From Oscillospiraceae bacterium (GTDB lineage Bacteria; Bacillota; Clostridia; Oscillospirales; Oscillospiraceae): a DNA stretch of 12,381 bases. This document shows positions 1 to 6,215 of this stretch, piece by piece. The stretch spans positions 87 to 12,467 of the forward strand of contig WQRL01000017.1 in assembly GCA_009786775.1 (NCBI GenBank), written 5' to 3'. The position numbers were made by a program, and so were the translations under genes. The first letter of the stretch is position 1. Every line of letters begins with the position of its first letter. The notes beneath the pieces are model-generated. The model did not search any database, was not told where the DNA came from, and saw only the letters and a list, made by a program, of their open reading frames with translations.

Positions 1-139
1 GCTAGCCTAGACTGTGCAATTTTTTTGTCTGTAGCTTTTTCGATACCGAATATTTTTATGTCACTATAGACGGTTGCTTTCTGTGTTACAGGAAGTGGTC
101 GTCTTTTTGTGTAAAATTTATGTACAAGGGAGATAGAAA

Positions 140-1003
140 ATGAAGAAGTTTATAAGCCTTATGTTGTGTATGGTGATATTAGGATTTACGACGAGTGCGA
201 TGGCAACAGATATACATGAGTGGGAATTCGGGGCAGAGAATATGGTGGACGAAATAACCCTTTCTTTTGTGAGTGCTGGTCCCTTAATGGAAGAATCAGA
301 TTTTCACTGGGAAATCACATTAACCAATGTTGCAGATATGGTGCTGCTTGGATCGGACCTGATGTTGGTGAGCCCTGGTATATATTTTTTTCCGGGAGCT
401 ACAATAAGTGTAAATACTGACACGTTCTTAACATGGGCGGGTGAATCTGTGCCTATTCCGGCGAATACTAGGATGTATTTGGATGAAATGCTGGACGGGC
501 AAGGCGGAGTAATTGAGTTCCATAGGATTATTGGTCTTTCTCCGATAGCAAGTGCTATAGAATGGGGACAAGGGTTTCCGTCTAACAGGGTTATTCCTAT
601 ATATAGTTTTGCTACTGACATACGACAACCATCGACCACAGAATCCGAACTTGTGACAGACATTTATGTCGTATTAGACGGCACACGGATAATCTTCGAT
701 GTACCACCACAGGTAGTGGACGGCAGAACCTTAGTTCCACTTCGTGCAATTTTTGAAGCCCTTGGGGCAGAAGTGAACTGGAATGAAGCCACACAGACCG
801 TTACTGCAACAAAGGGTGATACGACAGTGGTATTGCCGATAGGAAGCACATCTCCGACAGTTAGCGGGCAAACTGTTACAATTGATGTTCCGGCATCCGT
901 ATTAAACGGCAGAACACTTGTACCGCTCAGATTTGTTGCAGAAAGCTTTGGTGTGAGCGTTGATTGGAATAGTGATACTAGGACGATTACGATAACGTCA
1001 TAG
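140..1003 (+). CDS. Secreted protein with C-terminal copper amine oxidase N-terminal-like (stalk) domain
   Basis: This 287-residue protein starts with a typical Sec signal peptide: two lysines, a hydrophobic core, and a probable cleavage site after Ala22 in TSAMA. Residues about 23-170 form a region I do not recognise, rich in beta-prone and acidic sequence. Residues about 174-287 are a 'Cu_amine_oxidN'-type domain made of two similar halves, with the repeated signature GRTLVPLR (residues 195-202 and 257-264), each followed by an F-E/A-x-x-G-x-x-V-x-W segment. In clostridia this domain is common in exported proteins and is thought to act as a structural or cell-surface module, not as an oxidase; no copper or topaquinone site is visible. 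The ATG follows AAGGGAGA with about 6 nt spacing. The downstream gene carries the same domain, so the two form a pair of related exported proteins. Function of the N-terminal part is unknown. Confidence 0.85.
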   Translation: MKKFISLMLCMVILGFTTSAMATDIHEWEFGAENMVDEITLSFVSAGPLMEESDFHWEITLTNVADMVLLGSDLMLVSPGIYFFPGATISVNTDTFLTWAGESVPIPANTRMYLDEMLDGQGGVIEFHRIIGLSPIASAIEWGQGFPSNRVIPIYSFATDIRQPSTTESELVTDIYVVLDGTRIIFDVPPQVVDGRTLVPLRAIFEALGAEVNWNEATQTVTATKGDTTVVLPIGSTSPTVSGQTVTIDVPASVLNGRTLVPLRFVAESFGVSVDWNSDTRTITITS

Positions 1004-1018
1004 ACTATGTATGATAAA

Positions 1019-1062
1019 TTATTTTCACACGGCTTTTGAGCGTGGCAGTCCTGTGAAAATAA
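1019..1062. repeat. Inverted repeat between the two secreted-protein genes
   Basis: An 11-bp perfect stem pairs TTATTTTCACA (1019-1029) with TGTGAAAATAA (1052-1062) around a 22-nt loop. It lies 16 nt after the first stop codon and 26 nt before the second gene's start. There is no T-run after it, so it is not a standard intrinsic terminator. It could stabilise the upstream mRNA end or be an operator-type site; the sequence does not decide between these. Confidence 0.5.
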
Positions 1063-1088
1063 GTGCGCTTATGTTAGTAGGAGGGAAA

Positions 1089-2738
1089 ATGAAGAGGAAA
1101 GCAATAATAAAGAAACTTTTCAATTTTATAATAATTGCAGTGCTTTGCGCAATTTTTACAAATACTGCATATGCAGAAACTCACAACCCCATTGTAGCTG
1201 TGGACGCTGGTGGTGCGGCAACTTTTGCGGTACAGCAAGATGGCACACTCTGGGCTTGGGGCGGTTCTATGAATGCAGCACACATCGGAGATGGTGCGTT
1301 AGAAATCAGGTCTAGACCAGTTGCCGTAATGCAAGATGTGACAGATGTTGCTGCCGGGTGGTCGCATGCACTTGCGCTTACAAGTGACGGAACAGTTTGG
1401 GCGTGGGGGGGCAACAACCAGGGACAATTAGGTAATGGGAGAGCTGCTAATTTAAATGTAGCTGGAACATTCAACAGTGACGTTGACTCAGCAGTGCCAA
1501 TAAGAGTGGCACTGCCGGTGAGAGCGGTGTCAATAACCGTATCATTCAATACATCTTTGGCAATTACTGAAGACGGAGCACTTTGGATATGGGGAGCTCA
1601 CCACAATCCAAGCCCTACAAGGGTCTTGGAGGATGTGATAAAAGCTGATTTCGATTGGGGAGCAAGGAATATTTATGCAATTCGCAGTGATAATAGTCTA
1701 TGGAGATTAAATTCGCACCAAAGGTTAACTCACCTACTGGATAATATTGCATATGTTTCTAGCAACTCTCATGTGCTAGCGTTAGGGAAAGACGGCAGTG
1801 TTTGGACATGGAATGATGATCAAATTGATGGCCCCGATGGTTCGCACGGACAAAATCCATTTCACATTAGTACAACTGAATCCTTTTGGGAAAGAACGCC
1901 TCGACAGATTATGACAGGCGCAGTAGGTATTTATGCAGGCAATCGTACCTCTATGATTATTATGGAAAATGGTGACTTGCTGGAATGGGGCTCTTATCCC
2001 AGCTGGACACGCTTTGTTCAGCGGTTAGACCCAGGAACAACAGAGTTGACTCCAGAGACCGCTAGTGGGGTAGAGCTCACCGATTTCTTTTCAGACTTAG
2101 ATTACCCGATTAATCCTATTCGTGATGTTATAGCAGCGGCAGGGCAGGCAACATCGGTAAAAAGTAGGATAGCTATTAGAAGTGATGGTAGCGTTTGGGT
2201 TTGGGGACACGGCACCAGATTGGGGTTGGGAGATGGGTTTTCTCTTACCAGCCACGCTACGCCTCTGGAAGAAAATCACTTTTTAACGCCATTTATGATC
2301 TTTGATTCCAGTGGGGCTTATGTTGGTGAGTCAAACGCACCCACTGAACAACCGATGACAGAACAACCGCCATTATTAGCAAATAACAATGACATATCCG
2401 TACTCATAGACAACCAAAGACTGTCCTTTGAAGTATCACCACAAATAATAAACGGACGTACTATGCTTCCCATGAGAGCAATATTTGAAGCGATGGGGGC
2501 AGAGGTTGAGTGGAGGGGGGAGACCCAGACAGCTACTGCCAGGAAAGGGGATACAACGGTTGTTTTAACTGTTGGTTCGACATCTCCGACGGTAAATGGT
2601 GTTGTAGTGCCAATAGACCAAGTGGGTGTCATAGTTGCTGGCAGAACACTTGCACCGCTGAGGTTTGTAGCAGAGGCGTTTGGAGGCACAGTGCGGTGGG
2701 ATAATGCCACAAGGACAGCAGCGATAACCAGTGGTTAA
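1089..2738 (+). CDS. Secreted RCC1-repeat protein with C-terminal copper amine oxidase N-terminal-like domain
   Basis: Translation most likely begins at the ATG at 1089, which has an AGGAGGG site (1079-1085) 3 nt upstream. The frame is open back to 1011, but those codons have no good ribosome site and would bury the signal peptide. The 549-residue protein has a signal peptide (lysine-rich start, hydrophobic core, probable cleavage after Ala29 in NTAYA). Seven motifs of the form A-[IL]-x-x-D-G-[ST]-[LV]-W-x-W-G follow, some degenerate, for example QQDGTLWAWG, TSDGTVWAWG, TEDGALWIWG and RSDGSVWVWG. This matches a seven-bladed RCC1-type beta propeller. A Thr/Glu/Pro-rich linker leads to a stalk-type domain (about 435-549) with GRTMLPMR and GRTLAPLR signatures, closely similar to that of the upstream gene. 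It is probably an extracellular binding protein; the ligand is unknown. The gene may be co-transcribed with its upstream neighbour. Confidence 0.85.
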   Translation: MKRKAIIKKLFNFIIIAVLCAIFTNTAYAETHNPIVAVDAGGAATFAVQQDGTLWAWGGSMNAAHIGDGALEIRSRPVAVMQDVTDVAAGWSHALALTSDGTVWAWGGNNQGQLGNGRAANLNVAGTFNSDVDSAVPIRVALPVRAVSITVSFNTSLAITEDGALWIWGAHHNPSPTRVLEDVIKADFDWGARNIYAIRSDNSLWRLNSHQRLTHLLDNIAYVSSNSHVLALGKDGSVWTWNDDQIDGPDGSHGQNPFHISTTESFWERTPRQIMTGAVGIYAGNRTSMIIMENGDLLEWGSYPSWTRFVQRLDPGTTELTPETASGVELTDFFSDLDYPINPIRDVIAAAGQATSVKSRIAIRSDGSVWVWGHGTRLGLGDGFSLTSHATPLEENHFLTPFMIFDSSGAYVGESNAPTEQPMTEQPPLLANNNDISVLIDNQRLSFEVSPQIINGRTMLPMRAIFEAMGAEVEWRGETQTATARKGDTTVVLTVGSTSPTVNGVVVPIDQVGVIVAGRTLAPLRFVAEAFGGTVRWDNATRTAAITSG

Positions 2739-2824
2739 ATGTTGGAATCAATATAACAGGTTGAGATATCTGATAACTTGACATTATACAGACTTTAGTT
2801 GTAGGAAGTAGTCAACAAAATAAA

Positions 2825-2863
2825 GGCGTAGTTTGCCGTCACTCATGATAGGCAAGCTACGCC
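2825..2863. repeat. 13-bp inverted repeat downstream of the RCC1 gene
   Basis: GGCGTAGTTTGCC (2825-2837) pairs with GGCAAGCTACGCC (2851-2863), with one G-T wobble and a 13-nt loop. On the + strand it is followed by AAAGCTTTG and not by a T-run, so as a terminator for the RCC1 gene it would be atypical. On the - strand it is followed by a T-rich stretch (TTTATTTTGTT). It may act as a transcription or processing barrier between the secreted-protein genes and the small-RNA gene. No gene is visible between 2739 and 2825. Confidence 0.5.
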
Positions 2864-2879
2864 AAAGCTTTGCTGTAAT

Positions 2880-2908
2880 TTGACAATTTGGGTAACTTGT
2901 GTTATTTT
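2880..2908 (+). promoter_or_regulatory. Sigma-A type promoter for the small-RNA gene
   Basis: A perfect -35 box TTGACA (2880-2885) is followed after 17 nt by TATTTT (2903-2908, 4 of 6 to TATAAT). Transcription would begin near 2914-2918, about 10 nt before the outermost stem of the structured RNA at 2926. That placement is the main reason to believe it. Confidence 0.5.
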
Positions 2909-2914
2909 GAGTAT

Positions 2915-3103
2915 TAGATTTTATTAAGAAAGTGTGGAATGACTGGTGAGTGTTCGTCAGTAAGGCGACTATTTGTGTCACAGCAGCAGGGATGCCCTGC
3001 CTTGTTTTGTGTGCCCAGATGCCTTATATGACGAGCGGAGGAGTGTTCATTTAGCACTTTCTTTTGTTTGTTTTGTAGCGCAGTGGGTAACTGCGCTTTT
3101 TTT
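2915..3103 (+). ncRNA. Structured small RNA, 6S RNA-like architecture
   Basis: No credible protein is encoded here, but the segment folds as a long rod. The closing stem pairs AAGAAAGTG (2926-2934) with CACTTTCTT (3055-3063) and continues, through two G-U pairs and one mismatch, into AATGA (2938-2942) with TCATT (3047-3051). A bubble follows: CTGGTGAGT (2943-2951) opposite GGAGGAGTGT (3037-3046). Then comes a 14-bp stem: GTTCGTCA (2952-2959) with TGACGAGC (3029-3036), and TAAGGC (2961-2966) with GCCTTA (3021-3026). An apical hairpin GCAGGG/CCCTGC (2986-2991/2995-3000) is also visible. A promoter precedes the rod and an intrinsic terminator ends it, giving about 190 nt. Closing stem, central bubble and upper stem at this length match the known plan of 6S RNA, which binds the sigma-A RNA polymerase holoenzyme. 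The bubble is small for 6S, and I identify no family-specific sequence. The structure is well supported; the 6S assignment is inference. Confidence 0.55.
3077..3103 (+). terminator. Intrinsic terminator ending the small RNA
   Basis: AGCGCAGT (3077-3084) pairs perfectly with ACTGCGCT (3090-3097) around a 5-nt loop, and the stem runs into seven consecutive T (3097-3103). This is a textbook rho-independent terminator. It separates the small RNA from the mutS2-type gene 84 nt downstream. Confidence 0.9.
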
Positions 3104-3187
3104 GTTGCCTTAATACTTTGGTTTATACGGATTTGATTTATGAAAGCTACGAAAGGAACAAAAATATTTTGAAGGAGGATTAAGACA

Positions 3188-4923
3188 TTGAACAACAATT
3201 ATTTAGCACTTGAATTTAATATTATTATAGATAAGTTGAGAGAACATGCTGTTTCTCAAAATGCAAAGGATGCACTTTCTGATCTGGCTCCTTATTTGAG
3301 CGAGGATATGTGTGTGCGTAAAATGGCAGAGACGACTTCTGCAAAAAACTTGCTGGATGTAGTAGGTACACCGCCCTTGCCTATCATGGATGGTTTAGAT
3401 GAAATTATTACACTGGCAGATGCCGGGGGTATGCTAGTTTCGGAACAGCTTCAAAGTGTTGCTAGGTTTGCTGAGTCCTGTAAGCGTATGGCGGCTTATT
3501 TGTCCAAGGGCAGGACGGCGGAAGAAGCTGTTGCCCTGTATGGTCATAGCATTGAGGATTTGGCTGCTTTGAAGGCTGAAATCGAATCTTGCATTAAGGA
3601 CAACAGGCTGTGTGATGATGCCAGCCCGGGCCTGCGGAATATCCGCCGTAAAAAAGACCATGTGGAGTCCCAGATTAAGGAGAAGCTAAATCATATACTA
3701 AAGAGCCGCAAGCAGTATCTCTCGGATGTATATACTACAATCAGGCAAGGCCGCCATGTGCTGCCTGTGCAGCGGAAATTTCAGTCACAGTTTGGCGGGA
3801 CGGTAGTTGAGGTTTCGGGGAAAGGTTCTACGGTTTTCATGGAGCCGGCTGCTATAGCAAAATCTCGGTTAGAGCTGACTGCGCTGAGTCTTGAGGAAGA
3901 TGCAGAGGAGCGGAGGCTAAATATTAAGAAAGGCCGCCACCCTCTGCTGGCTGCGGATTCTTGTGTTCCCTTGGATTTTGAGATGGATGAGGGTACAAGC
4001 GGCGTAATTATCACAGGGCCTAATACAGGTGGCAAAACCGTTGCAGTGAAAACAGTAGGACTGCTGTCTCTGATGGCGCAGTGCGGGCTGCACATTCCCT
4101 GTGAAGAGGGCAGCTATATTGCCATGCAAGACAATTACTGGTGCGATATTGGGGACAGCCAGAATATTTCCCAAAATCTTTCGACATTTTCAGGTCATAT
4201 GACGAATATAATCAGCGTCCTGGAAAAGGCCAGCCGTGATAGCCTTGTGTTATTGGATGAGCTGGGGAGCGGCACAGATCCCGCCGAGGGGATGGGGATT
4301 GCTGTAGCGGTGCTTGAGGAGCTTAGGCAGCGGGGCTGTATGTTCCTTGTTACAACGCACTATGCTCAGGTCAAAACCTATGCCCAGCAGTCGGGTGGTG
4401 TGAAGAGTGCGCGGATGGCGTTTGACCGCGAAAATCTCCGTCCGCTCTATAAGCTGGAAATGGGGATGTCCGGGGAGAGTTGTGCCCTGCATATTGCGCA
4501 GCGGCTCATCTTCTGGAGCGGGCGCATTATGAGGTTTATGGCGGTCAGATGAGCGGTGATTTGCTTCGGCAGCCGGCTATGAAAGCCCCCAAAAGCACTC
4601 TTGAACGCTCGGTGGCTAAAAAGGCAGTAGCAGACTTTTCAGAAAAATTTAGCATGGGCGACAGCGTAACCGTCCTTAAAACAGGGGAAACGGGCATTGT
4701 ATACCGCCCGGCAGATGGACTGGGTGATGTAGTTGTGCAGGTAAAGGGTGTAAAGCAAGTTATGAAACATAACCGGATTAAGCTCAAGGTGCCGGCGGCG
4801 GAGCTATATCCGCCAGACTATGATTTTTCGATTATTTTTGATACCGTTGAAAATAGAAAGGCCCGCCATCAGATGGGGAGAAAATTTGATCCCAGCGTTA
4901 GCATTACCTATGGTGAAGATTAG
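3188..4923 (+). pseudogene. mutS2: MutS2-type DNA mismatch/recombination ATPase, frameshifted and internally deleted
   Basis: MutS2 proteins are dimeric MutS-core ATPases that bind branched DNA or collided ribosomes. The TTG start at 3188 has AGGAGGA (3173-3179) ahead of it. The first part reads 440 codons with the MutS core and ATPase: Walker A GPNTGGKT (277-284), STFSGHMTN (332-340), Walker B LVLLDELGSGTDPAEG (353-368) and TTHY (389-392). After ...HIAQRL (CTC at 4505-4507) the frame is lost; the matching continuation LLERAHYEVYGG lies in the next frame and runs to 4923 with a KOW-like segment (about 4650-4790). The core also jumps from EEDAEERR (about residue 243, near 3916) straight to NIKKGRHPLL, where MutS2 proteins normally have about 60 more residues. 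No C-terminal Smr nuclease domain is present; Smr-less relatives ending in a similar KFDPSV-type tail are known in clostridia. The product is probably non-functional. Confidence 0.85.
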
Positions 4924-4974
4924 GTTATATCCTAGCGGGACGGGGCTACGGTTTACACATATCTAAAACTATCC

Positions 4975-5119
4975 GCCGGACAGGGGTGCTGCGCTGTGGG
5001 AAAGCGGGGCGGCCTTCGTCAGTCACGTCTAGTTTGGCAGAGTCTTGGAATACATGCTAAACTTGTGTTCCAGGACTGCGGCCGCCCCACTTTCCCACAG
5101 CGCAGCACCCCTGTCCGGC
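4975..5119. repeat. Large inverted-repeat element (40-nt arms) with nested inner hairpin
   Basis: The left arm 4975-5014 (starting GCCGGACAGGGGTGCTGCGC) and right arm 5080-5119 are inverted copies over 40 nt with one mismatch. Inside, AGTCTTGGAATACA (5041-5054) pairs with TGTGTTCCAGGACT (5064-5077), allowing two G-U pairs, around a 9-nt loop. The element is GC-rich, encodes nothing, and starts about 50 nt after the broken mutS2-type gene. A smaller hairpin at 11902-11944 has the same outer ends. This looks like a palindromic dispersed repeat or small non-autonomous element. It would also form a very stable RNA hairpin that could end or protect transcripts, though no T-run follows. The rest of 4924-5247 holds only the rsmE promoter and leader. 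Confidence 0.85.
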
Positions 5120-5190
5120 TGGCCTGGGAGTTGTGACGTGAAATTAGTGCCGTGCCTGGGTTTGCTGCGGCTTTCTATCCGTCGGGCGCA

Positions 5191-5220
5191 TTGACGTTGC
5201 GGCTGCAAACGTGGTATCAT
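5191..5220 (+). promoter_or_regulatory. Sigma-A type promoter for rsmE
   Basis: TTGACG (5191-5196) is separated by 18 nt from TATCAT (5215-5220), both five of six to consensus. Transcription would start near 5227, about 20 nt before the ATG and just upstream of the GGAGGG ribosome site (5238-5243). The spacer contains an imperfect palindrome (ACGTTGC/GCAAACGT), which could be a repressor site but may be chance. Confidence 0.6.
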
Positions 5221-5247
5221 TGAGCTGATTTTGGCACGGAGGGTGTT

Positions 5248-6138
5248 ATGGTACGTTTTTTTGCTGATTGTTCAAATATTTCCGGTGGTGAGATTTTGCT
5301 TAGTGCCGAGGATACGGCGCATGTGCGTTCGTTAAGGCTGCGCCCTGATGAGCGCTTTGTTGTGTGCGATGGGGTGGGCACGGATTATATTTGCAGGCTT
5401 GGAGAGGTGCGCGAGAACCGCGAAAATTGCGAGAGCAGTGAGAACCGTGGGAACTGCGAAGACCGTGAGAGCACTGGGGAGATTGATGGCAAAGCTCAAG
5501 TAAGCCCCGCAAAGGGGCGCAGGAGAAATGAAGAAAGGCAGCGGGCAAAATCAAATCCGAAAGAAAAAATGTCTGCGGCTGTGGCTGAAATAATTGAGAG
5601 CCGTCCGTCTGAGGGGGAACCTTCTGTTAAATGCTCAATGTTTATTGCCCTTGCCAAAGGTGAGAGGCTTGAGTTTGCGGTTCAGAAATCAATAGAACTG
5701 GGTGCTTATGAAATAATACTTTTCCCATCGGAAAGGTGTATTTCTGTGCCCAAGGATATGGATAAGAAGGCTGTAAGGCTGCAAAAAATAGCTCTCGAAA
5801 CTGCAAAGCAGTGTGGCAGGGGGATTGTGCCAGGCGTGCAGGTGTTCAGTTCGTTTGAGGAAGCTCTGCGGCAGGGGGCTGCTGCAGATTTGAAGCTGTT
5901 TCCTTACGAGAGTGAGAGGCAACTTAGTTTGAAGGATGCCCTTGAGCAAAGTGGGGACGGTGTCAAATCAATTGCGGTTATCACAGGGCCTGAGGGCGGT
6001 TTTGAGCCTCACGAGGTAGAGAGGGCTGTGGCAGGCGGGTTTAGCATTGTGACGCTGGGAAAAAGGATTTTGAGATGTGAAACCGCACCGGTAGCGGTGC
6101 TGGCGGCAGTTATGTACCATAGCGGGAATTTGGCTTAG
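5248..6138 (+). CDS. rsmE: 16S rRNA (uracil-1498-N3)-methyltransferase RsmE with a charged repeat insert
   Basis: RsmE uses S-adenosylmethionine to methylate N3 of U1498 in 16S rRNA, a base near the decoding centre of the 30S subunit. The 296 residues show a PUA-like N-terminal domain (about 1-54 plus 111-130) and a C-terminal SPOUT fold with the family signatures ETAKQCGRG (184-192), TGPEGGF (246-252) and LGKRILRCETA (270-280), which form the trefoil-knot cofactor site. Bacterial RsmE is usually about 245 residues. The extra length is a hydrophilic insert at about 55-110, inside the PUA-like domain. It includes a 9-residue tandem repeat (ENRENCESS, ENRGNCEDR; 27-bp DNA repeat at 5413 and 5440) and a basic, Lys/Arg-rich stretch. 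Because the catalytic half is intact, the enzyme is probably active. It has its own promoter, with ATG 4 nt after GGAGGG. In many bacteria rsmE follows prmA; that gene is not here. Confidence 0.93.
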   Translation: MVRFFADCSNISGGEILLSAEDTAHVRSLRLRPDERFVVCDGVGTDYICRLGEVRENRENCESSENRGNCEDRESTGEIDGKAQVSPAKGRRRNEERQRAKSNPKEKMSAAVAEIIESRPSEGEPSVKCSMFIALAKGERLEFAVQKSIELGAYEIILFPSERCISVPKDMDKKAVRLQKIALETAKQCGRGIVPGVQVFSSFEEALRQGAAADLKLFPYESERQLSLKDALEQSGDGVKSIAVITGPEGGFEPHEVERAVAGGFSIVTLGKRILRCETAPVAVLAAVMYHSGNLA

Positions 6139-6152
6139 AGCGTAATAGTTTA

Positions 6153-6181
6153 TTGTGTTGTGGAAATATTTTTGGTATACT
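6153..6181 (+). promoter_or_regulatory. Possible promoter for the P-type ATPase gene
   Basis: TATACT (6176-6181, five of six) lies 17 nt after TTGTGT (6153-6158, only three of six). Transcription would begin near 6188, about 28 nt before the proposed ATG. This is the best promoter match in the 77-nt gap after rsmE, and there is no terminator in that gap, so readthrough from rsmE is also possible. Confidence 0.35.
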
Positions 6182-6215
6182 AACTGCAATTCTTTTGTAT
6201 AAAAAATAAGCAAGC

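Noticed and set aside
1011..1088. Upstream ATG at 1011 as start of the RCC1 protein
   Set aside because: There is no ribosome site before it, it would run through the 1019-1062 hairpin, and it would place 26 residues ahead of a clear signal peptide. The ATG at 1089 has AGGAGGG.
2914..3198. Minus-strand 94-residue reading frame over the RNA region
   Set aside because: It is antisense to the structured RNA and terminator, shows no recognisable domain and has no convincing ribosome site.
4495..4515. Programmed ribosomal frameshift in the mutS2-type gene
   Set aside because: No slippery heptamer or downstream pseudoknot is apparent, four expected residues are also missing at the junction, and a second large lesion exists upstream.
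4480..4923. Separate 147-residue gene starting at TTG 4480
   Set aside because: Its first residues (before HLLERAHYEVYGG) are translated from the MutS2 ATPase reading frame shifted by one base, and the rest is the normal C-terminal continuation of that protein. It is the back half of the broken gene.
4975..5119. Intrinsic terminator for the mutS2-type gene
   Set aside because: The stem is far longer than a terminator needs and no T-run follows; the shared ends with 11902-11944 favour a repeat element, although transcription may still stop there.
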